From positions 62,001-126,000 of the forward strand of contig JAHDDC010000001.1 of the NCBI GenBank assembly GCA_020629545.1: a stretch of 64,000 bases of DNA. The letters run 5' to 3'. A program made the position numbers and the translations under genes. Source of the stretch: Hellea sp. (GTDB lineage: Bacteria; Pseudomonadota; Alphaproteobacteria; Caulobacterales; Maricaulaceae). Under the pieces are notes generated by a model. That model made no database searches and had not been told where the DNA came from. It saw nothing but the letters and a program-made list of their open reading frames with translations. This document shows, piece by piece, positions 30,779 to 38,884 of this stretch. Every line of letters starts with the position of its first letter. Position 1 is the first letter of the stretch.

Positions 30779-30793
30779 TTAACCCATCATTAA
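30779..30793. promoter_or_regulatory. CtrA-like box upstream of the SPOR-nagZ-scpAB-tat operon
   Basis: The sequence TTAACCCATCATTAA fits TTAA-N7-TTAA exactly and is followed by CC on the plus strand. It lies about 100 bases before the SPOR gene start and overlaps the dgt stop codon. CtrA binds this motif in Caulobacter relatives. Binding is inferred. Confidence 0.5.
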
Positions 30794-31989
30794 CCCTCAA
30801 GATAACCTGTAACCGAAAACAACTTACGATGCTCAGCTATTGCAAAGGAGTCGGTCATACCTGCGATATAGTCACACACAACACGGGCCGTGAGATGATC
30901 ATTCGGCCCATTACAGTCCTTCCTAATCTCAGTTGGCAAAATATCCGGGTCCTCAATAAATAGTTCGAACAATTCTTGAACAACCCGCGATGCTTGTCCC
31001 ATCATACGATTGACTTTGTAATGTCTATACATGTTTTTGTAGAGAAATTTGCGCAAAGGCTTTTCAAATTCTCTGAATCCATCAGAAAAGTCGATAACGG
31101 CATGATCAAGCGCTCGAATGTCATCGGCTGATTGCGGATTTACCGCCTCTAAGCGACGACCGGCCTCGTCAAGTACATCTTTGATCATATAACCGATCAA
31201 ATCTCTAATAACCTCATGAATTGCCCGGTTTTCACTTGTATCTGGAAATCTTTTCCAGACGTCTTCAAACGCGTCTTTGACTAATGGTACCTGTTCCGAA
31301 ATTTCGTCAACCGTAAATAACCCCGCGCGCAGTCCGTCATCAATGTCGTGATTATTGTAAGCTATATCATCGGCTATCGCCGCTACCTGGGCTTCGGGTC
31401 CAGCATAGGTCATCAATTCGAGTCGCTCCCAATTTTCAAGTGCCCGAAGAGCCCATGGGAGATCGTCCGAATTATCGCCAGCTTTTAAAACCGGTCCATT
31501 GTGCTTGGCAATGCCTTCCAAGGTCTCCCAGGTTAGATTAAGACCATCAAAAGACGCATAACGATGCTCGAGGGACTCAACGATACGCAATGTTTGGGCA
31601 TTATGGTCAAAGCCTCCGTAAGGCTTCATACATTCTGCTAATGCCTCCTCGCCGGAATGCCCAAATGGCGGATGTCCCAAATCATGCGCCAGAGCCAGAC
31701 ATTCAGACAAATCTTCATCAACCCCAAGCACCCTGGCAATTGATCTTGCGATTTGGGCCACCTCTAATGAATGCGTCAGCCGAGTACGATAGTAGTCCCC
31801 TTCGTGAGATACAAAAACCTGAGTTTTCCCTTTCAGCCGGCGAAAGGCGCTACAGTGAATAATCCTGTCCTTATCGCGTTGATAGGGGCTGCGTTCTGAA
31901 GATGGCGGCTGAGAAATTCGACGCCCACGACTATTATACGGATCAGAGGCAAAAACTGCTCGTTTTCGTATGGATAAAAAACTTTCCAC
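30790..31989 (-). CDS. deoxyguanosinetriphosphate triphosphohydrolase-like protein
   Basis: 399 residues, HD superfamily. KTQVFVSHEGDYYRTRLTHS gives the first metal His, ALAHDLGHPPFGHSGEE gives the HD pair, and DDIAYNNHDIDDG the later Asp. The family hydrolyses dNTPs to nucleoside and triphosphate and controls dNTP pools; the type-2 subfamily is found in alphaproteobacteria. It is divergent from erpA with a 67-bp shared promoter region containing a GANTC site. Confidence 0.92.
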   Translation of the reverse strand: MESFLSIRKRAVFASDPYNSRGRRISQPPSSERSPYQRDKDRIIHCSAFRRLKGKTQVFVSHEGDYYRTRLTHSLEVAQIARSIARVLGVDEDLSECLALAHDLGHPPFGHSGEEALAECMKPYGGFDHNAQTLRIVESLEHRYASFDGLNLTWETLEGIAKHNGPVLKAGDNSDDLPWALRALENWERLELMTYAGPEAQVAAIADDIAYNNHDIDDGLRAGLFTVDEISEQVPLVKDAFEDVWKRFPDTSENRAIHEVIRDLIGYMIKDVLDEAGRRLEAVNPQSADDIRALDHAVIDFSDGFREFEKPLRKFLYKNMYRHYKVNRMMGQASRVVQELFELFIEDPDILPTEIRKDCNGPNDHLTARVVCDYIAGMTDSFAIAEHRKLFSVTGYLEG

Positions 31990-32056
31990 AATAGCTCCGC
32001 TATTTGATTCTTAAGGTTCACCCCTTATATAAAGGTAAGTCGAAAAGGATAGCCCA

Positions 32057-32389
32057 ATGCCAGACGTATCTGTTACATTAAGTTCTTCCGCCGCTGAGCA
32101 GATTAAGGCCATTATGTTGAAAAGTGACGATGGTCCTTATTTGCGTGTGGCTGTAGAAGGCGGTGGATGTTCTGGTTTCCAATACAAATTTGATTTTGCG
32201 AAATCTCCCGAAGATGATGATATTGTCATTGAACGGGACGGAGCAAAAGTCCTCATTGACATGGTTAGCCTGGACTTTCTAAGCGGGTCAGAAATTCATT
32301 ATGCCAAGGAATTGATTGGATCTGCCTTCAAAATCAGAAACCCCAACGCGGTTGCCGCCTGTGGATGCGGAACAAGTTTCGCCATTTAA
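32057..32389 (+). CDS. erpA: iron-sulfur cluster insertion protein ErpA (A-type carrier)
   Basis: 110 residues. The three cluster-ligand cysteines are Cys38 (GGGCSGFQY), Cys102 and Cys104 (ACGCGTSF). It carries Fe-S clusters to apoproteins, including enzymes of isoprenoid synthesis. ATG 32057 has AAGGA at a good spacing. It is divergent to dgt, an arrangement I recall from Caulobacter relatives. Confidence 0.93.
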   Translation: MPDVSVTLSSSAAEQIKAIMLKSDDGPYLRVAVEGGGCSGFQYKFDFAKSPEDDDIVIERDGAKVLIDMVSLDFLSGSEIHYAKELIGSAFKIRNPNAVAACGCGTSFAI

Positions 32390-32443
32390 AAACTTTATTT
32401 TATTCATTTAGCCGCTAGGAATGACGCGTTATTAAGGCTGAAT

Positions 32444-33433
32444 ATGCGACTTGAAACCACCTTAAATCCCGAAACAGGACTGTCTCGGCCGCCCATAGGT
32501 CTTGCACTTGGCGGCGGTGTTGCCAGGGGATGGGCCCATATTGGCGCTTTAAAAGCTCTAATTGAAGCGGATATCAAGCCAGACATCATCGCTGGAACCT
32601 CTATCGGAGCTCTTGTTGGCGGCGTGTATCTCGCCGGGAAACTAGATGTTCTTGAAAATTGGGCCCGATCACTCAACCGCCGACGGATGATGAGCTATAT
32701 GGATATTCGCTGGGGCGGCCCCGGTTTGATGCGTGGCGACCGCCTGGCCCGAGTCCTCAAGCATTATTTGGGCGGATTGAATATCGAAGATTTAGACAGG
32801 AAATATACAGCTGTCGCCTGCGACCTGCGCACAGGGTACGAAGTATGGCTTCAAAAAGGTCCTCTTATCCCTGCAGTGCGAGCATCTTATGCATTGCCGG
32901 GCGCATTCGACCCTGTCAAAATTGATGGTCGTTATATGATCGATGGGGCTTTGGTGAATCCAGTGCCAGTTTCAGCTTGCCGTGCCCTTGGAGCTCATAT
33001 GGTTATTGCTGTCAGTTTGAACGGTGATGCTTTTGGACCAATCGGAAGCTCTCATGAACTTGATGTTGATGATGATCAACCTGAAAAAGTCGACCCCTTT
33101 AATCTCGCGAGCCAGTCGTTGAATAAATTGAGACCTGACAGGCTGTTGTTAAAGAGCATGATGGGGGCAACTGGAGAAGGAAATTCACCTAAACTTGGCT
33201 CTGTTATGATGAGCACTTTGAATATTGTTATGGATCGGATTTCCCGCTCGCGACTTGCTGGTGACCCGCCAGATGTCTTTGTAGCTCCGAGAATTGGTCA
33301 CATTGGTATGATGGAATTTACCAAAGCTGACGAACTTATAGAGCGAGGCTATCGGGCTATGCAGCACGAGATTCCACTAATACAATCCGTAATAGAAGTT
33401 TTAAGTCAGATTCCGTCAGGAAATAGCGCCTAA
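32444..33433 (+). CDS. patatin-like phospholipase
   Basis: 329 residues. LALGGGVARGWAHIGAL is the oxyanion loop, GTSIGAL carries nucleophile Ser53, and MIDGALVNPVP carries the Asp of the Ser-Asp dyad. It resembles the RssA group of bacterial patatins with no signal peptide, so a cytoplasmic or membrane-surface lipid acyl hydrolase is likely. AAGG precedes the ATG. It is 54 bp downstream of erpA and could be co-transcribed. Confidence 0.9.
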   Translation: MRLETTLNPETGLSRPPIGLALGGGVARGWAHIGALKALIEADIKPDIIAGTSIGALVGGVYLAGKLDVLENWARSLNRRRMMSYMDIRWGGPGLMRGDRLARVLKHYLGGLNIEDLDRKYTAVACDLRTGYEVWLQKGPLIPAVRASYALPGAFDPVKIDGRYMIDGALVNPVPVSACRALGAHMVIAVSLNGDAFGPIGSSHELDVDDDQPEKVDPFNLASQSLNKLRPDRLLLKSMMGATGEGNSPKLGSVMMSTLNIVMDRISRSRLAGDPPDVFVAPRIGHIGMMEFTKADELIERGYRAMQHEIPLIQSVIEVLSQIPSGNSA

Positions 33434-33516
33434 GGCGAATATCCAAAAAATTCGATTTTTTTCGCGTGAGAGGAGCAAACTCTGTCCCGATCACGGAAAG
33501 TCGCTAGAAAATACGG

Positions 33517-34917
33517 ATGTCTTCGGATGAGCACATACGGGCATATGTTGCTAATGATAATGTTCCCCCAGAAAACATCCCTCGCGGGGATGCTGTGGGC
33601 TTTAACGCGATCTTGCGTGAACGACAAATAGCACGCCGACGAGCCGAAAGTCTGGTTAAGCCGGACACGGAACCCAGCCGAGTCGGGTTATGGGTTTCTA
33701 TTATTGTATGGGCCGCGTTCTCCATTGGTCTTTTTTGGTCATTTTATTCAAGTCAAACCGTTGGAATAAGAATTGTCGCCGCAATTGGTCTCGTTTGGTC
33801 AAGCCTATGGACTCGGTTCTGTGCCCTTGATCAACATATGACGCGATTAGCAGAGATATGTGTGTTGGTCGCCTTTGCTGCTTTTGTCAGCCTTCTAACG
33901 ACCGCGTCGACACAACTTGGTTATCCACTTTCACTCGAAACCGGCTTATTCTTCTCCGTTGTTGCGGCCCTTATAGTGTCCTTCCTAAACGGGTCTAAAG
34001 TAGCACTCATGTGCGCCATAGGATGTGGATTGATTTGGGCGGCGTTACATCTGGACGGATATATCGACTCTGGTAATGTCACTGCAACAATACCGGCACT
34101 ATGGGCAACAATGATTTGGCAATCCATACGCCTAAAGTCACGTTCCGGTGCATTGATCAGCCTTTTAGTTGGCTATGTCTGGCTAACAGGGAACGCATTT
34201 CAGGCTTTAAACGATGGCCGTCTTTCATTGTTATACCTAGCTGCGGGTACAACTGTTATTGGCACCCTTCATTATAGGGCCGCAAAGGCTGCAGGAGATG
34301 AAGGCATGAAAGGCACGACCCCGCACGTCATTATAGGTTTTTTAATCGCAAACTTTGGGCTTCTTTTGATCGGGAAATTCGCGCTCGATCCCAGTATCGA
34401 CATCTGGCGCAACTCACATGCTAACGATGCGATAATTCGTTTGTCATGGCTCGCCATTAGTGGAGCCGCACTTTTCTTTTCATTCTTAGCTGGCTTGATA
34501 CGGCGCAAACACAATCGGATGAAACTTGCGGGCGTTGTAATGAACACACTTCTCCTCGGCCTTATACCTGTGGGAGTTTGGTTTGAGCCTGTTCTTGACC
34601 CCCTTTCGCAGTCTACATTCAACATCAGCGTATACCCGGCGATTGGTCTATTCATTTTTGGAGTTGTTACTGCCAATTTAATCTTCTTTATTGCCAATGC
34701 ATTTCGCCGGGCAAAATACTGGCAAGTATTAGCGGCCATTTTATTCTCACCCGCCCTCCTGACACTTTCGAGGGGTATAGATCTGGTTGATCAAGAAAAT
34801 TGGGTTTTGTGGTTATTGGGTTTTCTCGCCGGACTGGTTGTGATTCTTCTCGCCGTAGAACCTCAGCTCGACACATCTGAAACTGCTGATTTCCGTCAAA
34901 GCGTGAGTAGCTCATGA
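33517..34917 (+). CDS. multi-spanning membrane protein (DUF2157-like)
   Basis: 466 residues. A soluble N-terminus of about 60 residues (VANDNVPPEN, RERQIARRRAES) is followed by about twelve closely spaced membrane helices. I do not recognise it firmly. The size, topology and the downstream partner match the DUF2157/DUF4401 membrane protein that is usually encoded next to a GDYXXLXY protein. The ATG overlaps the next gene by 4 bp (ATGA). Function unknown. Confidence 0.7.
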   Translation: MSSDEHIRAYVANDNVPPENIPRGDAVGFNAILRERQIARRRAESLVKPDTEPSRVGLWVSIIVWAAFSIGLFWSFYSSQTVGIRIVAAIGLVWSSLWTRFCALDQHMTRLAEICVLVAFAAFVSLLTTASTQLGYPLSLETGLFFSVVAALIVSFLNGSKVALMCAIGCGLIWAALHLDGYIDSGNVTATIPALWATMIWQSIRLKSRSGALISLLVGYVWLTGNAFQALNDGRLSLLYLAAGTTVIGTLHYRAAKAAGDEGMKGTTPHVIIGFLIANFGLLLIGKFALDPSIDIWRNSHANDAIIRLSWLAISGAALFFSFLAGLIRRKHNRMKLAGVVMNTLLLGLIPVGVWFEPVLDPLSQSTFNISVYPAIGLFIFGVVTANLIFFIANAFRRAKYWQVLAAILFSPALLTLSRGIDLVDQENWVLWLLGFLAGLVVILLAVEPQLDTSETADFRQSVSSS

Positions 34918-35483
34918 ACAAGAGACGTACATTTTTCGCCAGTTTGTTAACTGGCGTTGTCCTCGCTGGCTTTCCGCTTATCGCAATAGCCCGGCACAGT
35001 TATGTTCAGGATCAGGATATACATTTTGAGGTCAGCTCGACAATTTCGCCAAGATCGGACGTTGAAAATTTTGATATCTGGTCTGATATCAATATGCTCG
35101 ATTTAGCCAAATTATCTGGAAGTAATAATTTCTTACGCGGGCAAACGGTCTTTGTGCATATGTCAAAAGGGCCAAATAATATTGCTTATCCATTTGCAGT
35201 AACGTCAAACCGTCCTGAGAACACCGACAAGTCTGTATTTACAATTCGCGGAAAAGTTACGGGTCGCGATCAAACGACATTGATCGTCAGATATAATTTT
35301 GAAACGTTTTTGCCCTCGAAACCTATCCAAAAAGTTGTCAGATCAGATCCGTCCCGGGAAGCAAAAGCCGTATTGGCAATCAATGACAAAGGACTAGCCA
35401 GGCTTGTGAGCGTCGAGATTGAAGGTAAATCTTATCCTTATCGAAAGATAGATTTACCTGCGCTAGATGGTTTAACCCAGTAA
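34914..35483 (+). CDS. diverged GDYXXLXY-type periplasmic protein
   Basis: 189 residues. An N-terminal helix (about 7-27) serves as signal anchor. The layout SPRSDVENFDIWSDINMLDL, then QTVFVHMSKG, then NYNFETFLPS and a C-terminal AVLAINDKGLARLVSVEIEGKSY strand follows the GDYXXLXY family, but the naming motif is here SDINMLDL. It overlaps the upstream membrane gene by 4 bp, so the two probably form a complex. Its 3' end overlaps the rhomboid gene by 46 bp on the other strand. Function unknown. Confidence 0.65.
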   Translation: MNKRRTFFASLLTGVVLAGFPLIAIARHSYVQDQDIHFEVSSTISPRSDVENFDIWSDINMLDLAKLSGSNNFLRGQTVFVHMSKGPNNIAYPFAVTSNRPENTDKSVFTIRGKVTGRDQTTLIVRYNFETFLPSKPIQKVVRSDPSREAKAVLAINDKGLARLVSVEIEGKSYPYRKIDLPALDGLTQ

Positions 35484-36079
35484 GGGGACAATAAAGCCCC
35501 CATAATAAATCCGCCTATATTAGCGACCCAGTAAATCGAACCAAATATAGATGATAAAGCTGCTAATCCAATATTCAACACAAGCCAGATAAGTCCAAAA
35601 ACGATCAGCCTGTCTTTTCCGCCTATCGACCATCCTGCTGCCGCAAAAAATGCCGACCCGCCTGCAGATGCGCCGAGTACTATTCCCATACTTGTTTGGG
35701 TCGCTGCCCACCAACCCCATTGCATTAATCCGCCGAAAAATGTTCCCAAAACAAACATAAGCCAAAACCGAAGGGGCACAGATAATCTGTCCGTTTTTTC
35801 ACGAATGCCGCGATAAGCAATAATTCCAAAAATCAAAACCAGCATTACTCCAACCAAGAGATGACTGGAACTCGCGTGAAAGAAACCGTGACCGAACAAA
35901 CTTAATATCTGACGAATTGGACTAAAAGACTCTGCTTGCATTGGAACCAACCCGAACAATCCAAAGGCTAAAAGTTTAAAAGTAGGCACCAATGTTAGAA
36001 CATAAAACGCCAACAATATGCCTATCAAATGCAGGACTGGTTTCTCAGAAAGATTGAAAACGGGTTCTTTGTCAGACAT
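35438..36079 (-). CDS. rhomboid-family membrane protein, probably inactive
   Basis: 213 residues, six membrane helices with rhomboid spacing. The helix-2 histidines (HGFFHASSSHLL) and the serine strand GASAGG (Ser138) are present. The position of the catalytic histidine in helix 6 reads ANIGG (Asn187 instead of His), and the Gly after the serine is Ala. So it is likely a rhomboid pseudoprotease rather than an active intramembrane protease. It could also be a variant whose alignment I misjudge. It is a single gene with two GANTC sites upstream. Confidence 0.72.
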   Translation of the reverse strand: MSDKEPVFNLSEKPVLHLIGILLAFYVLTLVPTFKLLAFGLFGLVPMQAESFSPIRQILSLFGHGFFHASSSHLLVGVMLVLIFGIIAYRGIREKTDRLSVPLRFWLMFVLGTFFGGLMQWGWWAATQTSMGIVLGASAGGSAFFAAAGWSIGGKDRLIVFGLIWLVLNIGLAALSSIFGSIYWVANIGGFIMGALLSPYWVKPSSAGKSIFR

Positions 36080-36199
36080 GTGGTTGCATACTGAATCGTA
36101 AACCCATCGACAACGCCAAAATAGATAATTTAATTTTACCCAAAAGACGCTACAATATATTGCCTAGAATCGCATCTGTAGTTAAGCGTTTCTGGCAAT

Positions 36200-36204
36200 G
36201 AGGT
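36200..36204 (+). promoter_or_regulatory. ribosome binding site that suggests an ATC start for the GYF gene
   Basis: GAGGT at 36200-36204 stands seven bases before ATC 36212 in the frame of the GYF-domain protein. No ATG, GTG or TTG occurs in this frame between the upstream stop at 36179 and GTG 36257. Confidence 0.4.
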
Positions 36205-36211
36205 AAGTGGT

Positions 36212-36760
36212 ATCGTCTATTTCAATCAAAATGACACCCTACCCTGGTTTGTTCAGGTGCAGGGACAAGTCTATGGACCGTATTCGCACGAGCAGATGGC
36301 TAGTTTTGTTACCGAAGGACGGGTCATTGAGACGTCTTTAATAACCCAAAATCCAAATTCCGAATTCAAACTTGCGCGTGAAACTATATTTTTCGCGGGT
36401 GAAAGCCCTGTTGCTTTTGGGAAGCGAAGTTCCGTGCCTAGCGCCCTAACTCCTAGTCACCAACCTCAAACGGAGATCATTCCGACATCGGTTTACTTAA
36501 TTATGGCCGAGATCGGATCAGATCAAGCGATGCGATTTCTCCATCTTATTCAAAAGCTAGGGACTGCTCAACGAATCGGAGATTCAGTTTGGCTCCTGAA
36601 GAGCGAAATTTCGATAGAGTCACTAAAACTGCAATTATCATCCACACTTAGCCGGCAGGATCGTCTATTTATCCTCGATAGCTATAAAAATAAAACGGCT
36701 TGGCATAACATTGGAGCAGACATGGGAGAACGGATCGACGAATTGTGGGGTAACCACTAG
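36212..36760 (+). CDS. GYF_2 (DUF4339) domain protein with unresolved start
   Basis: About 182 residues if begun at ATC 36212. The GYF_2 domain runs WFVQVQGQVYGPYSHEQM and its first strand (WFVQV) lies before the first canonical start, GTG 36257, which would give 167 residues with no ribosome site. An ATG at 36231 is in another frame and would fit only with one extra base. The second half (about 85-182) is helical, with no motif I recognise. A true rare start, a frameshift or a base error are all possible. It converges with the gamma-carbonic-anhydrase gene at an 11-bp gap. Confidence 0.6.
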   Translation: MVYFNQNDTLPWFVQVQGQVYGPYSHEQMASFVTEGRVIETSLITQNPNSEFKLARETIFFAGESPVAFGKRSSVPSALTPSHQPQTEIIPTSVYLIMAEIGSDQAMRFLHLIQKLGTAQRIGDSVWLLKSEISIESLKLQLSSTLSRQDRLFILDSYKNKTAWHNIGADMGERIDELWGNH

Positions 36761-36771
36761 GCCCGGATTTT

Positions 36772-37296
36772 TTAACCAATCGCCTCCAGGTCTTTTGCAA
36801 AACGTTCCGCGTTCTTAACATAGACTTCGGCATTCATTTTCAACATGGAAATCTGATTTTCAGTAAGTGTTTTGACAACTTTTCCGGGCGACCCAATAAC
36901 CATTGAATTATCCGGAATAACCTTCCCTTCCGTTATCAAGGCGTGGGCACCGATCAAACAGTTTTTGCCTATTTTCACCCCATTTAAAACAGTCGCTCCG
37001 ATACCGATGAGCGAATTGTCGCCGATAGTACACCCATGTAACATAACCTGATGTCCAATAATGACGCCTTCGCCTATTACGAGCGGAAAACCGGGGTCCG
37101 TATGCAAGACAGAATTGTCCTGAACATTAGATCGCGGGCCAATCAAGATGTTCTCATTGTCGCCACGCAAAACCGCGCCAAACCATACTGACGAATTTTT
37201 CGCGAGTGTCACATTTCCCATGACGGCGGCTGTTGGAGCCACCCAGGCTGTTGGATCGATTTCGGGGGACTTATCTCCAAGTTTGAAAACAGACAC
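36772..37296 (-). CDS. gamma-carbonic anhydrase family protein (left-handed beta helix)
   Basis: 174 residues with the hexapeptide repeats of a left-handed beta helix. The three zinc histidines are recognisable in [21 protein letters not shown]. The family includes CaiE/PaaY-like and YrdA-like proteins; carbonic anhydrase activity varies among members, so only the family is assigned. It starts on the last base of the DUF3126 gene. Confidence 0.9.
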   Translation of the reverse strand: MSVFKLGDKSPEIDPTAWVAPTAAVMGNVTLAKNSSVWFGAVLRGDNENILIGPRSNVQDNSVLHTDPGFPLVIGEGVIIGHQVMLHGCTIGDNSLIGIGATVLNGVKIGKNCLIGAHALITEGKVIPDNSMVIGSPGKVVKTLTENQISMLKMNAEVYVKNAERFAKDLEAIG

Positions 37297-37511
37297 TAAC
37301 TTCCGTCCAAATCCTGCTGGAGAATGGATATGTTCAAATCGTAGGAGATATCTTCAGGATCTTCGTCGTCTATATAGAGAAGTCCTAAAATTTCATCGTT
37401 TAAATAAACTTCCACACTATCGGCAACTTTACGTGGCTTGATAGAAATAGCTTCGGTGCCAAACCTAGCACAAAGATAGTTGCGTACAGAAACGATTTGT
37501 TCCGGTGTCAT
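37296..37511 (-). CDS. DUF3126 family protein
   Basis: 71 residues, soluble. The pattern [41 protein letters not shown] matches DUF3126, a short alphaproteobacterial family of unknown function. It overlaps cysE by 4 bp in front and abuts the carbonic-anhydrase-like gene, so cysE-DUF3126-gCA form one transcript. Confidence 0.85.
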   Translation of the reverse strand: MTPEQIVSVRNYLCARFGTEAISIKPRKVADSVEVYLNDEILGLLYIDDEDPEDISYDLNISILQQDLDGS

Positions 37512-38323
37512 AGATGATCTCCAAGTGTTTGATCCATTGTTTCAGTTGGGCTTGTTTTACATGGGCCGGCCACAGGCTTTGCTGGCACACCTGCGACTGT
37601 ACATTTGGCACCGACAGCCTTCAACACCACAGAACCGGCTGCGATCTTAGCATCGTCCCCAACAATAATATTTCCAAGTACACTCGCCCCGGCACCGATT
37701 AAAACACGGTTCCCGATCTTTGGGTGTCTATCCTCATCAGCCTTACCTGTTCCTCCAAGTGTGACGCCTTGCAAAATGGAACAATCGTCACCGACAACAG
37801 CGGTTTCGCCCATTACAAAGCCTGTTGCATGATCGAGCATAATCCCGGAGCCAATTTTAGCCGCTGGGTTAATATCCACTCCGAATTGCTCGGAGGCTCG
37901 ATTTTGGAGGTGAAAAGCGATCAGATCACGTCCCTGATTGAATAAGGCATGAGCTAACCGATGCGTTTGAATGGCCATATATCCTTTGAAATAAAGAAAG
38001 GCCTGCAGGCATGTTCGACAAGCCGGATCTCGATCCATAACGGCCAACAAATCTCTGGCAGCTGCATCAACGATTGAATCATCAGACTCGACAGCTTCGG
38101 TTAAAACACGTCGGAGTTTTAACGTTGTGAAGTCAGTGGTAGATAACTTATCAGACAAATGATTAACGAGCGCCGTCCCTAGTGTTTCCTGCTCAAGAAT
38201 CGTCGCGTGCAAAAAAGACGACAATGCAGGCTCTTTGGTTGCATAGGTTGCCGCCTCCTTTCGCAGGCAAGACCATGCGCAAACATCATTCTGAACATCG
38301 GAAGCTATATTGAGTCTACCCAT
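37508..38323 (-). CDS. cysE: serine O-acetyltransferase
   Basis: 271 residues. An alpha-helical N-terminal SATase domain (about 1-145) is followed by left-handed beta-helix repeats with the catalytic region DINPAAKIGSGIMLDHATGFVMGET and GVTLGGTGK. It makes O-acetylserine from serine and acetyl-CoA for cysteine synthesis. It heads the three-gene operon. Confidence 0.95.
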   Translation of the reverse strand: MGRLNIASDVQNDVCAWSCLRKEAATYATKEPALSSFLHATILEQETLGTALVNHLSDKLSTTDFTTLKLRRVLTEAVESDDSIVDAAARDLLAVMDRDPACRTCLQAFLYFKGYMAIQTHRLAHALFNQGRDLIAFHLQNRASEQFGVDINPAAKIGSGIMLDHATGFVMGETAVVGDDCSILQGVTLGGTGKADEDRHPKIGNRVLIGAGASVLGNIIVGDDAKIAAGSVVLKAVGAKCTVAGVPAKPVAGPCKTSPTETMDQTLGDHL

Positions 38324-38391
38324 GGAAGTCTCCTTTATTCAGACAGAGATAGTAAGCCTTGTTAAAAAAGCAAAGCAATTTTAAAAATAAT

Positions 38392-38853
38392 TTAGCCTCG
38401 ACCCCGATATGGCGGAACGCCTTGTTCCGGTATCCAAAGACCTTCAGGTGCTTGTCCAAACTGGTAAAAGACATCAATGGGAATACCGCCCCGCGGATAC
38501 CAGTAGCCCCCAATTCTAAGCCATTTGGGATCAAGCTCTTTCACTAGTCGTTGCCCAATGCCAGTGGTGCACGCTTCGTGAAAATCGCCGTGATTTCGAA
38601 AACTCCCAAGATAGAGTTTGAACGACTTTGACTCCACTATCCATTGATCTGGACAATAATCTATCATCAAATGCGCAAAATCTGGTTGACCCGTTACAGG
38701 ACAAATTGAGGTAAACTCAGGGCAAGTTAGTCGAATCAAGTATGGCTCGCCAGTCGGGTTTGCTACACGCTCTAAAATCGCGTCATTCGGCGAGGACGGC
38801 AAAGGCGTATCACCACCTAACTGATCTAACTTTTCATAACGCTTTTCTGTCAT
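38392..38853 (-). CDS. queF: NADPH-dependent 7-cyano-7-deazaguanine reductase QueF (type I)
   Basis: 153 residues, the short (type I) form. The covalent cysteine is Cys51 in [10 protein letters not shown], with Asp58. [23 protein letters not shown] is the NADPH/substrate signature. It reduces preQ0 to preQ1 for queuosine in tRNA. No other que gene is in the window, but a VUT-family transporter lies at 25.4 kb. Confidence 0.95.
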   Translation of the reverse strand: MTEKRYEKLDQLGGDTPLPSSPNDAILERVANPTGEPYLIRLTCPEFTSICPVTGQPDFAHLMIDYCPDQWIVESKSFKLYLGSFRNHGDFHEACTTGIGQRLVKELDPKWLRIGGYWYPRGGIPIDVFYQFGQAPEGLWIPEQGVPPYRGRG

Positions 38854-38884
38854 GCCGCGCCACTAGCCCTAAAATCTACCAGTT

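Noticed and set aside
33915-33935. DnaA-box-like TTATCCACT at about 33921, and a similar TTATCCACT at about 45483
   Set aside because: Isolated single copies inside coding sequence with no AT-rich unwinding region; not an origin.
34272-34739. 155-codon open frame on the minus strand
   Set aside because: Antisense to the many-helix membrane protein gene; no recognisable features.
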